Shown here one piece after another: positions 30,987-39,972 of a DNA stretch of 64,000 nucleotides. Origin of the DNA: Methylobacterium terricola (GTDB lineage Bacteria > Pseudomonadota > Alphaproteobacteria > Rhizobiales > Beijerinckiaceae); assembly GCF_006151805.1 (NCBI RefSeq), contig NZ_VDDA01000008.1, positions 62,001-126,000 of the forward strand, written 5' to 3'. The translations under genes and the position numbers were made by a program. Position 1 is the stretch's first letter, and each line of letters begins with the position of its first letter. The notes beneath the pieces are model-generated. The model was not told where the DNA came from, searched no databases, and saw nothing but the letters and a program-made list of their open reading frames with translations.

Positions 30987-31436
30987 ATGGCCGGGAAACC
31001 TGCTGACCACCGCGACGTCCATATCGGCGGCGTCATCGAGGAACGGCGCCTGCGCGCCGGCCTCAGCCGCGAGGCCCTGGCCGGCCCGCTCGAGGTGTCG
31101 CTGTCCCAGCTCGGCAAATACCTGAAGGGTGCCAACCGCCTGAGTGCCACCGACCTCGACACGCTGGCGCGGGTGCTCGGCGTGCCCGTGAGCTTCTTCT
31201 TCGACGGCATGCCGGGACGCGATTCGTCTCAGCCCGGCCTCAGCGACCGGCCGCAGGCGCAGCTCGAGACGCTGGCGGGCTGGACCGGCTTCGCCGAGGC
31301 GGTGGCGCGCGCCGCCGACGCCCATCTCGACCAGGACCGCCGACAGGCGCTGAGCAGCCTGGTGCGGGCCGTCGACCATGCGCTCTCTGGGCAACAAGCG
31401 TTCGATAAAGCGAACAACTCCGGTCCGTCGGATTGA
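30987..31436 (+). CDS. XRE-family helix-turn-helix regulator upstream of metK
   Basis: 149 residues. The HTH is at about 12-65: IGGVIEERRLRAGLSREALA, then VSLSQLGKYLKGANRLSATD, followed by LARVLGVPVSFFFDGMPG. The C-terminal helices (LETLAGWTGFAEAVARAADA; LSSLVRAVDHALSGQ) probably dimerise. An XRE regulator directly before metK and trmB is a recurrent order in Rhizobiales, so control of methionine/SAM synthesis is a fair inference. The operon continues into metK after 100 bases. Confidence 0.85.
   Translation: MAGKPADHRDVHIGGVIEERRLRAGLSREALAGPLEVSLSQLGKYLKGANRLSATDLDTLARVLGVPVSFFFDGMPGRDSSQPGLSDRPQAQLETLAGWTGFAEAVARAADAHLDQDRRQALSSLVRAVDHALSGQQAFDKANNSGPSD
31396..31415. promoter_or_regulatory. 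AAGCGTTCG element, copy 2 (upstream of metK)
   Basis: AAGCGTTCGATAAAGCGAAC; the part GTTCG-ATAAAG-CGAAC is a 5-bp inverted repeat. It overlaps the 3' end of the XRE coding region and lies 120 bases before the metK ATG. Confidence 0.4.
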
Positions 31437-31536
31437 CGTTCGGGATTCCGGCTGCCAGAACCGCCCACAATCGAAGTGTCGGGCTCGAATCGGTCAACGC
31501 GCCGCTCCCGACGTGACCCTGGGGGCTTCGCGAATC

Positions 31537-32715
<1,179 letters not shown>

Positions 32716-32720
32716 TCCGG

Positions 32721-32741
32721 CGCCCCGGTGCTAACGGGGCG
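32721..32741 (+). other. Stem-loop between metK and trmB
   Basis: CGCCCCG-GTGCTAA-CGGGGCG, seven base pairs with a seven-base loop, no T-run. It could slow but probably not stop transcription into trmB, lowering trmB relative to metK. Confidence 0.45.
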
Positions 32742-32770
32742 TCTCCACGCCCCTTCGGCACTGGGACACC

Positions 32771-33472
32771 ATGGACGACCACGACACCGACGCGAGCCCT
32801 GAGCGGGCCCGCGCCTTTTACGGCCGGCGCAAGGGCAAGCGCCTGCGCCCCGGCCAGGAGGAGCGGCTCGCCGACCTGCTGCCGCGCCTGCGCCTGCCCG
32901 AGACCGGCCGCCTCGACCCTGCCGCCCTGTTTCCCCGCCCGGTCGCCGCGACCTGGCTCGAGATCGGCTTCGGCGGCGGCGAGCACCTGGCGGCCCAGGC
33001 CCGGCTCAACCCCGAGACCGGGATCATCGGCTGCGAGCCCTTCGTCAACGGCGTGGTCAAGCTGCTGCGCACCGTCGACGACGAGGAGATCGACACCGTC
33101 CGGTTCTGGGACCGCGACGCGATGGAGCTGCTGCCGCGCCTGCCCGATGCCAGCATCGGCCGCGTGTTCCTGCTCTACCCCGATCCGTGGCCGAAGCGCC
33201 GGCAGCGCAAGCGCCGCTTCGTCTCGGACGACTCGTTGAGCGAGATCGCCCGGGTGCTTCAGCCCGGCGGCGAGTTCCGCTTCGCCTCCGACATCGACGA
33301 TTACGTCGGCTGGACCCTGGTCCGCGCCGCCCGCTGCCCCGCCCTGCGCTGGACGGCAGCCCGCGCCGCCGACTGGACCACGCCCTGGCCGGAATGGCCC
33401 GGCACGCGCTACGAGGCCAAGACCACGGCGGAGGGGCGACGGCCCACCTACCTGACCTTCCGGCGGGTGTGA
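32771..33472 (+). CDS. trmB: tRNA (guanine-N7-)-methyltransferase
   Basis: 233 residues. The SAM-binding motif LEIGFGGGEHLAAQA, then GCEPFVNGVVKLLR, the RVFLLYPDPWPKRRQRKRRF signature of TrmB, and C-terminal WPEWPGTRYEAKTTAEGRRP. It methylates G46 of tRNAs using SAM made by the preceding gene. It lies 55 bases downstream of metK in the same direction. Confidence 0.97.
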   Translation: MDDHDTDASPERARAFYGRRKGKRLRPGQEERLADLLPRLRLPETGRLDPAALFPRPVAATWLEIGFGGGEHLAAQARLNPETGIIGCEPFVNGVVKLLRTVDDEEIDTVRFWDRDAMELLPRLPDASIGRVFLLYPDPWPKRRQRKRRFVSDDSLSEIARVLQPGGEFRFASDIDDYVGWTLVRAARCPALRWTAARAADWTTPWPEWPGTRYEAKTTAEGRRPTYLTFRRV

Positions 33473-33534
33473 GCGCAGGGGGTCGGGACGCCGGCTCCTG
33501 TCGCGTCATCCGGGCCCGTGCTCGACTCGGGCCC

Positions 33535-33852
33535 ATCACCACCCTCGTCTTCGACACCCCGGAACGCGCCCGCACCCCGAGGGAGCGGGCGCGCCTCGCC
33601 GCAGAGCAGGCGGAGGGGACGGTCCGAGGTGTTCGCGGCGTCGGCCCAGGGCGGCCTGCCGATCCGCGGAGCCGCGCAGGCTCGATCAAGGCGGAGTTCG
33701 CGGGGCTCCGGTCGGAGATCGCCGCCTTCCAGGTCGAGACGCGCGACGAGCTCGCGGCCGTCCGCGCGGAGAGGAAGCTCCTCGCGCAGCGGATGACGAT
33801 CGAGCGCGGCGCCATCCTGATCGCGGCGATCCGCCAGATGCCGGTCCGCTGA
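33535..33852 (+). pseudogene. Relic of a DUF1640-like coiled-coil gene
   Basis: Pieces of one protein are spread over two frames: TTLVFDTPERAR and RLAAEQAE in one frame, SEVFAASAQGGLP in the next, then back to KAEFAGLRSEIAAFQVETRD, ERKLLAQRMTIERGAILIA and a stop at 33852. Together they match the layout of small DUF1640/CCDC90-type coiled-coil proteins (short N-terminal motif, EQAEA helix, long heptads, terminal hydrophobic helix). The expected start ATG is ATC. Two compensating indels and the lost start make it non-functional. Confidence 0.5.
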
Positions 33853-34048
33853 CGGCCCGGGGCGTGTCCCCGCGCACCGCGTCCCGAGCCCCGGCAGGCG
33901 ACCTTATCATCGCGACCTTGCCGCCGAACGCGCGGAAGGGCATGGTTTTTCCCCGGCAGAGCAGCCAAGCCGGGCGGCGCCCGTCGGTGGGAGACAGGAC
34001 TCGCGCCTTCCGCCGATCCGCCCGCCGATCACCAGGATTGAGCCGCAT

Positions 34049-35833
34049 TTGGACCAGAGGCCCGACGCCGCCCCCGACCTGCCGGACGATCCCCTCTCCC
34101 GCTTCGCCTTCGAGGGCGCGCCGGTCGCCCTCGCTTGCCTGACCGGGGCGGACCGGCGCATCGCCGCCGCCAACCCGGCGCTCGGCGCCCTCCTGGGCCT
34201 CGCGCCCGAGGCGCTGGTCGGGCGCCCCCTCGCCGATCTCGACCATCCGCACGGACGCGAGAGCGGCCCGGACCTCGCGGGCGAGGCGTACTGGCGTCGG
34301 GCCGACGGGTCGCCGCTCCGGGTGCGGCTCCGGACCGGGCCGGAGCGGGACGGCCTGCGGGTCGTCGCGGTCGAGCCGGAGGTTGACGGGGCCGCGGCCG
34401 CCCGGGCGGAGCATACCCACCTCGCCCTCGCCTCGGCCGGCCTCGGCGAATGGAGCTGGAACCCGGCCGACGGCCGCGTGGCCCTGTCCGACCGGGCCGC
34501 CGCGATCCTGGGCCATCCGGCCGGCGCGACCCCGGCCTGGGCCGATCTCCGGGACGCGGTCGGGCGCGACGACCTCGAGCGGTTGCGGGCGACCGTGCAG
34601 GACGCCGTCGCCAAGGGTCTCCCCTACGCCGTCGAGATGCGGTTCCGCCGGTCCTCGGACGGCCAGGAGGCCTGGATCTCCGCCCGGGGCCAGGCGTTGC
34701 GCGCCCCCGACGGGACGCTCACCGGCATGATCGGCGTGCTCCAGGACGTCACCGCCCGCGAGGAATCCCGCCGCGCCCTGCACGACCGCGAGCAACGCCT
34801 GCGGGTGGCGACCACGGTGGCGGCCCTCGGCATCTTCGAGTGGCACGTGCTCGACGACCAGTCGCTCTGGGAGAACGAGCGCATGTGGGAGATCTTCGAC
34901 CGGCGGCCGCAGGACGGCACCATCAGCATGCGCGAGTTCTTCCGCCGCGTGGTCCACCCGGAGGACAAGGCGGGGTTCCGGGCGGCCGTGGCCGCGGCGC
35001 TCCACAGCGACGGGGTGCTGCACGCGACGGCACGCATCCGCCGCGCCGGCGACGGGATGGCGGCGCAGGACTGGCGCACGATCGAGATGGCCGGGCGCTT
35101 CGAGCGCGACGGGGCGGCGGGCCTGCCGCGGCGGCTGATCGGCGTCGTCGCCGACATCACCGACCGGCGGCTCGCCGAGGAGCGCCAATCGCTGCTGATC
35201 CGCGAGCTGCATCACCGGGTGAAGAACACGCTGGCGACGGTGCAGGCCATCGTCGGCTCGACGGCCAGGACCGCGTCGAGCATCGAGAGCTTCTACGAGG
35301 CCTTCGTCGGCCGCATCATGTCGCTCGCCCACACCCATTCGGTGCTGACCGAGGACGTGTGGCAGACCGCCTCCCTGCGCAGCCTGCTGGAGAACGAGCT
35401 GCGCCCCTATGCCGACGGCACGATGCAAGCCGGGAGCGGCGGGCGGATCGAGCTCGACGGGCCGGCGGTCGACCTGCCCTCCGAGATCGCGGTACCGATC
35501 GGGATGGCGATCCACGAGCTGACCACCAACGCCGCCAAGTACGGCGCGCTGTCGAACCGCAGCGGCCGGGTGCGGATCCGCTGGAGCGTCGAGACACGGG
35601 TCGAGACAGAGGCGGACCGGCCGCGCCTGCGCTTCCATTGGCAGGAATCCGGCGGTCCCCCGGTGGCGCCGCCGACCCGCCAGGGCTTCGGCTCGCGCCT
35701 GCTGCAACGGGTGCTGACGACCCAGGTCCAGGCCGAGGTCGCCACCGACTACGCCCCCGACGGCCTGACGCTCACCATGCTGGCGCCGCTGCCGGCCCGC
35801 AACGCCGCGCTCAACCCACTGGCGACGCTGTGA
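34049..35833 (+). CDS. PAS-domain sensor histidine kinase of the HWE/HisKA_2 class
   Basis: 594 residues, TTG start. Three PAS-type segments: FEGAPVALACLTGADRRIAA (about 20-115), LASAGLGEWSWNPADGRVAL (about 125-245) and VAALGIFEWHVLDDQSLWEN (about 260-380). The dimerisation box RELHHRVKNTLATVQAIVGS carries the phospho-His, followed by an ATPase domain with MAIHELTTNAAKYGALSN and TRQGFGSRLLQRVL. No membrane segment is present, so it is a soluble sensor. No response regulator is adjacent. Kinases of this class often feed the general stress pathway; target unknown. Confidence 0.88.
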   Translation: MDQRPDAAPDLPDDPLSRFAFEGAPVALACLTGADRRIAAANPALGALLGLAPEALVGRPLADLDHPHGRESGPDLAGEAYWRRADGSPLRVRLRTGPERDGLRVVAVEPEVDGAAAARAEHTHLALASAGLGEWSWNPADGRVALSDRAAAILGHPAGATPAWADLRDAVGRDDLERLRATVQDAVAKGLPYAVEMRFRRSSDGQEAWISARGQALRAPDGTLTGMIGVLQDVTAREESRRALHDREQRLRVATTVAALGIFEWHVLDDQSLWENERMWEIFDRRPQDGTISMREFFRRVVHPEDKAGFRAAVAAALHSDGVLHATARIRRAGDGMAAQDWRTIEMAGRFERDGAAGLPRRLIGVVADITDRRLAEERQSLLIRELHHRVKNTLATVQAIVGSTARTASSIESFYEAFVGRIMSLAHTHSVLTEDVWQTASLRSLLENELRPYADGTMQAGSGGRIELDGPAVDLPSEIAVPIGMAIHELTTNAAKYGALSNRSGRVRIRWSVETRVETEADRPRLRFHWQESGGPPVAPPTRQGFGSRLLQRVLTTQVQAEVATDYAPDGLTLTMLAPLPARNAALNPLATL

Positions 35834-35848
35834 GCGGCGGCTGACCCG

Positions 35849-36811
35849 TCAGGCGGAGCGGGCCGCCCCCTCGCCGCCGGCGCTGCGGAACGCCTTCAGC
35901 TCCTCGATCGACGCGAAGTGGAAGCGCCCGGCCGGCGTCTCGGCGTCGATCGTGCCGTCGGCATACATCGTGTAGGTGTTGCCGCCGGAATCGTAGGTGC
36001 CAATCACCGTCTTGCCCGGCGGCTCGTCGGGGAGGAACTCCTCCTCCGCCGGAGGGGGCGGGGGAGCGGGGTCCGCCGGCGGCGGGGGCGGCGGGGGCGG
36101 CTCCGCGGCCTGGAGGACGTGCGGCGGCGGGGACGCCGGCTCGTCATGCGACGCGCCCATCTCGAACCGGGGCTCCTCCACGGGAGGATAGGGCTCGCGA
36201 TGCGCAAGGTCGTGCGGCGCAAGCTCTGGATGCGCGAGCTCTCGGGGCGTCATCGCACCATGCGTCGGTTCCGGCGGCTCCGCCGGCGGGTCGGTGTCCT
36301 CGGCCCGGGTCAGGCGCAGCTCGCTCGCCGCGAGGCCGACCGCCAGACCGGCGCCGGCCGCCAGCGCCGCCCCGCCGTCGTGGCCCGTCGGCTCGGCCGG
36401 GCGCGGCTCGGGCGCGGGCGGGGTCACGGCCGGGAACGGGATCGGCGGCAGAACCGGCGGCAGGGCCGGCTCGCCGCGCAAGGCCCGGATCGGCGCGGCG
36501 CCGGTCTCCGATGCCGCAGGCGCCGTGAAAGCCGGGACCGGCGCGGCGCGCTCGGGGATGGGATGCTCGGGGATCGGGCGCGCGGGGACAGGATGGTCGG
36601 CGCCCCGTCCGGCCAGGGCGCGCTCGATGCGCCCGAGCCGCGCCACCACGGCGGTGATCCCGAGCAGCACGGCGCCGGCGCTCGCCCCGACGGTGCCGGC
36701 GATCACCATGGTCCAGCCGACCTCGAGCCGCACGAACGGAATGCCCTGCACCATCGCGGCGAGACCGCCGATCAGCATCAGGAGGGCGAGCACGAACAAC
36801 GCAACGATCAT
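35849..36811 (-). CDS. Proline-rich membrane protein, unknown function
   Basis: 320 residues. Two transmembrane helices at the start (MIVALFVLALLMLIGGLAAM and MVIAGTVGASAGAVLLGITA), then a long Pro/Ala/Glu-rich cytoplasmic or periplasmic stalk with PPPPPPP runs. The protein ends in a compact conserved-looking domain (KTVIGTYDSGGNTYTMYADG, then TIDAETPAGRFHFASIEELK). The terminal domain may be the functional part, displayed on a flexible linker. The start is chosen at the hydrophobic helix. It faces the kinase gene tail to tail with 15 bases between. Confidence 0.75.
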   Translation of the reverse strand: MIVALFVLALLMLIGGLAAMVQGIPFVRLEVGWTMVIAGTVGASAGAVLLGITAVVARLGRIERALAGRGADHPVPARPIPEHPIPERAAPVPAFTAPAASETGAAPIRALRGEPALPPVLPPIPFPAVTPPAPEPRPAEPTGHDGGAALAAGAGLAVGLAASELRLTRAEDTDPPAEPPEPTHGAMTPRELAHPELAPHDLAHREPYPPVEEPRFEMGASHDEPASPPPHVLQAAEPPPPPPPPADPAPPPPPAEEEFLPDEPPGKTVIGTYDSGGNTYTMYADGTIDAETPAGRFHFASIEELKAFRSAGGEGAARSA

Positions 36812-37111
36812 CGGACTCTCGGGCTTGCGGCCGGAATTGCACCGCGTGGCGGACGGTTCGGGCACGGCTGGGACAGCCGAACGGGCGGTCCGGGGCCGCC
36901 GCCCCGCCCGCCCGTGACGGCCCAGACTTAACGAGGCCGGCCGCTTTTGCAAAATCGCCGCGCTCGACCGGCGACCAAAGTCCGGGATCCAGGCATCCGG
37001 AAGGGTCGGCGGCGTTGCCGCCGGCCCGGGGCCGACTTAGGTAGACGCGGGTGCCGCGGCGGTGCCCGTCAGGAACTGCCGCGTCGAACCCATGCGATCC
37101 GGAGACACGCC
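36812..37111. other. Divergent promoter region of sod and the proline-rich protein gene
   Basis: 300 bases without coding content. It must hold both promoters; I could not pick convincing -35/-10 hexamers. Confidence 0.5.
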
Positions 37112-37711
37112 ATGGCCTTCACGCTGCCCGAACTCCCCTACGCCTACGACGCGCTGCAGCCCTACATGTCGAAGGAGACCCTGGAGTTCCACCACGACAA
37201 GCACCACAAGGCGTATGTCGACACCGGCAACAAGCTCCTCGAGGGTTCCGAACTCGCCGGCAAGAGCGTCGAGGAGGTGGTGAAGGCCTCCTACGGCCAG
37301 AACCAGCCGCTGTTCAACAACGCCGGCCAGCACTACAACCACATCCACTTCTGGCAGTGGATGAAGCCGAACGGCGGCGGCGCGATCCCGGGGGCGCTCG
37401 AAAAGAAGATCGCCGAGGACCTCGGCGGCACCGACAAGTTCAAGGCCGATTTCATCCAGGCCGGCGTATCGCAGTTCGGCTCCGGCTGGGCCTGGCTCGC
37501 CGTCAAGAACGGCAAGCTCGAGATCATGAAGACCCCGAACGGCGAGAACCCGCTGGTCCACGGCGCCAAGCCGATCCTCGGCGTCGACGTGTGGGAGCAC
37601 TCCTACTACATCGACTACCGCAACCGTCGTCCCGACTACCTCAAGGCGTTCATCGAGAACCTGGTGAACTGGGAGCACGTCGAGAAGATGTACGGCGAGG
37701 CGATCGCCTGA
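37112..37711 (+). CDS. sodB: Superoxide dismutase, Fe-type
   Basis: 199 residues. Metal ligands H27 (EFHHDKHH), H77 (GQHYNHIHFW), and Asp/His of VDVWEHSYYIDYRNRRPDYL. Gln73 in FNNAGQ is at the position typical of iron enzymes; Mn enzymes have Gly there. GSGWAWLA is also standard. There is no signal peptide, so it detoxifies superoxide in the cytoplasm. A strong terminator follows at once, making it monocistronic. Fe versus Mn use cannot be fully settled from sequence. Confidence 0.93.
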   Translation: MAFTLPELPYAYDALQPYMSKETLEFHHDKHHKAYVDTGNKLLEGSELAGKSVEEVVKASYGQNQPLFNNAGQHYNHIHFWQWMKPNGGGAIPGALEKKIAEDLGGTDKFKADFIQAGVSQFGSGWAWLAVKNGKLEIMKTPNGENPLVHGAKPILGVDVWEHSYYIDYRNRRPDYLKAFIENLVNWEHVEKMYGEAIA

Positions 37712-37739
37712 TCGGCGCCGGATAGCGGCCCATCGAGAG

Positions 37740-37770
37740 CCCCCTCCCCGCCCGGGCGAGGGGGTTTTCT
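37740..37770 (+). terminator. Rho-independent terminator of sodB
   Basis: CCCCCTC and GAGGGGG arms with an inner GCCCGGGC, followed by TTTTCTCGTT, 28 bases after the sod stop. Confidence 0.8.
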
Positions 37771-37911
37771 CGTTGAATGGCCCGGTTCTTGGCGCGCATG
37801 CGTGACGCGGCCGGAGGATCCGCCACGCTCTTGCTCATTCCGGGGCCGCGCAGCGGAGCCCGGAACGACCCCGTGAGGTCGGAGCGCGGGCGCATGTCCT
37901 TGTCGCCCCGA

Positions 37912-38772
37912 TCAGGCAGACTGCTCCCGCGGTGCAAGGGGCCTCGGCACGAGCCGGATCCCCTCCCGCTCCAAGAACGCCGCGAAGCGGTCCGATCCGA
38001 GATAGGCGCGTTCCAGCGGCCGGCTCGCGACCACCGGGTCGAGGGCGCGCAACGCCTCATCGATCTCGCCCGGATGGCACATCACCAGGGGCGCCGGCCC
38101 CAGCGCCTGGAGGCTCCGCTCGAAGGCGTCCGCAAACCCCTCCCCGTCCGCGAAATCCGAGAAGCCGGAGAAACCCCGGTTGGTGGAGAAGCCCGCCCGC
38201 TCGGCCGCCCGCCGGAAGCCGAGCCCCAGACCCGCCACGACGGCCGCCTTGCGCCCCTGCGGTCGGGCCCGGATCGCGCGCAGGCGGTCGCCCGGATCGC
38301 GCAGCCAGCCCCGCCAGCCCCGGGCCGAGAGCGCCGCGAGCAGCGCCCCCCGCACCCCGGGCAGGACATGGACGTGCTGGTGCCCGTCGACGAAATCTGG
38401 CAGCCGGCCCATCGCCGCCGCGAAGGCGTCGAGCTGGCGCTCGATCTCGGGACGGATCTCCGCGGCGGACAGGCGCCCCGTCAGGCTGAGCGACAGGAGC
38501 CGTCCGAGGGGCGGCAGGCGCCCGTCCGGCGCGAGGCGCGGCAGGGGGCCGAGGGCTTCGCCCGTCGTCAGGGTGAGGTGGAGGCCCAGGCCCACCGTGC
38601 CGCGGAGTTCCCGCAGGGCCGGCGCCGCCGCCGTGAAGGCCGGGATGTTGGTCATCGACCCGGTGGCTGATATGCGCTGCCTGTGCGCCAGGTCGAGGAT
38701 GCCCCGGCTGACGCCCGGGCTCAGGCCGTAATCGTCGGCGCAGAGCACGACCGGGCGCCGTTCAGGAAGCAT
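37912..38772 (-). CDS. hpnK: ChbG/HpnK-family carbohydrate deacetylase (hopanoid-associated)
   Basis: 286 residues of the YdjC/ChbG fold. Metal ligands appear in VVLCADDYGLSPGVSRG (Asp pair) and DGHQHVHVLPGVRGAL (His pair), with GLHLTLTTGEALGPLP between. The HpnK subgroup in hopanoid loci shares this CADDYG...SPGVSRGI start. It would remove an N-acetyl group from a sugar, plausibly on hopanoid or lipid-linked glycans. It is divergent from a polyprenyl-type glycosyltransferase 102 bases away, a frequent companion, which supports the assignment. Confidence 0.82.
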   Translation of the reverse strand: MLPERRPVVLCADDYGLSPGVSRGILDLAHRQRISATGSMTNIPAFTAAAPALRELRGTVGLGLHLTLTTGEALGPLPRLAPDGRLPPLGRLLSLSLTGRLSAAEIRPEIERQLDAFAAAMGRLPDFVDGHQHVHVLPGVRGALLAALSARGWRGWLRDPGDRLRAIRARPQGRKAAVVAGLGLGFRRAAERAGFSTNRGFSGFSDFADGEGFADAFERSLQALGPAPLVMCHPGEIDEALRALDPVVASRPLERAYLGSDRFAAFLEREGIRLVPRPLAPREQSA

Positions 38773-38874
38773 CGCGTATCTCGCGCTTAGAGCCGCCGGT
38801 GAGCGCACCGGCCTCGACGACCGCCCCCGCCGGCTCCCCGCCGGCGCCAGACACCGAAAACGAGGGACAGCGCC

Positions 38875-39900
38875 GTGGAGCTGTTCAGACACCCCGAACC
38901 GGTCGACCTGAGCGTCGTCATACCGGTCTTCAACGAGAGCGCCAACGTCGCCCCGCTGCTGGCGCGGCTGATCCCGGTGCTGGAGCGCCTGACCCCGGCC
39001 TGGGAGGTGGTGTTCGTCGACGACGGCAGCCACGACGACACCGCCGCGGTGGTGGCCGCCCAGCACGCCGCCGAGCCCCGCATCGGCGCGGTCTCGTTCA
39101 GCCGCAACTTCGGCAAGGAGATCGCCATCGCGGCCGGGCTCGACCATGCCGAGGGCCGCGCCGTCGTCCTCATGGATGCCGACCTGCAGCACCCGCCCGA
39201 GCTGATCGCGACCTTCTGGGAGCGCTGGCGCGAGGGCAACGTGATGGTCTACGCCCAGCGCACCGACCGCGACGACGAGAGCGCGATGCGGCGCGGCTTC
39301 GCCCGGCTGTTCTACCGCCTGTTCGCCCGCTTCGGCGAGATGCCGCTGCCCGAGGGGGCCGGCGATTTCCGCCTGATCGACCGCAAGGGCGTCGAGGTCC
39401 TGCGCTCGCTGCCCGAGCGCGCCCGGTTCTCGAAGGGCCTGTATTCCTGGATCGGCTTCCGCTCGGTCGGCGTGCCCTACCAGGTCGAGGAGCGCCAGCA
39501 CGGCAGCTCGAAATGGAGCTTCCGCAAGCTGTTCCGCTTCGCCTTCGACGGCATCACCTCGTTCTCGACCGTGCCGCTGCGGGTCTGGACCTATCTCGGC
39601 GGCGCCATCGCCGGCATCGCCTTCCTGACCGCGCTCTACTTCATCGCCGACACGCTTTTGCGCGGCCCCGACGTGCCGGGCTACGCCTCGCTGATCGTCT
39701 CGGTGATGTTCTTCTCCGGCGTGCAGCTGATGTCGCTCGGCATCATCGGCGAGTATATCGGCCGCATCTTCGCCGAGGTGAAGCGCCGGCCGCTCTACGT
39801 CGTCGCCGAGCGGATCGGCCCGGCGGCGGCGGGCCACGACCGCCTGGTGCGGGACGACCGGCGCAGCGAGCGGCGTGCGCGCTATTCCGGCGCCGCGTGA
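38875..39900 (+). CDS. Family 2 glycosyltransferase with two C-terminal membrane helices (DPM1/ArnC-like)
   Basis: 341 residues, GTG start with GAGGGA upstream. Catalytic parts: VVIPVFNESANVAPLL, VVFVDDGSHDD, VVLMDADLQHPPELI and GAGDFRLIDRKGVEVL. Two transmembrane helices follow at about 230-300 (YLGGAIAGIAFLTALYFIAD; GVQLMSLGIIGEYIGRIFAE), as in enzymes that transfer sugars to undecaprenyl phosphate at the inner face of the membrane. Lipid glycosylation together with HpnK is inferred from the divergent pairing. Confidence 0.92.
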   Translation: MELFRHPEPVDLSVVIPVFNESANVAPLLARLIPVLERLTPAWEVVFVDDGSHDDTAAVVAAQHAAEPRIGAVSFSRNFGKEIAIAAGLDHAEGRAVVLMDADLQHPPELIATFWERWREGNVMVYAQRTDRDDESAMRRGFARLFYRLFARFGEMPLPEGAGDFRLIDRKGVEVLRSLPERARFSKGLYSWIGFRSVGVPYQVEERQHGSSKWSFRKLFRFAFDGITSFSTVPLRVWTYLGGAIAGIAFLTALYFIADTLLRGPDVPGYASLIVSVMFFSGVQLMSLGIIGEYIGRIFAEVKRRPLYVVAERIGPAAAGHDRLVRDDRRSERRARYSGAA

Positions 39901-39972
39901 CGGCGCGATTCGGCGCCGCGTGAGGCTTGTGCATCCCGCTCACGGCCTCACGCCTGTGCTATCGACGGCGCC

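Noticed and set aside
31437..31536. SAM riboswitch before metK
   Set aside because: I could not fit the SAM-II or SAM/SAH conserved cores; only the XRE-type element is visible.
37060..37111. EcfG promoter for sodB from GGAAC near 37073
   Set aside because: No GTT at 16-18 bases; it would also start transcription inside the gene.
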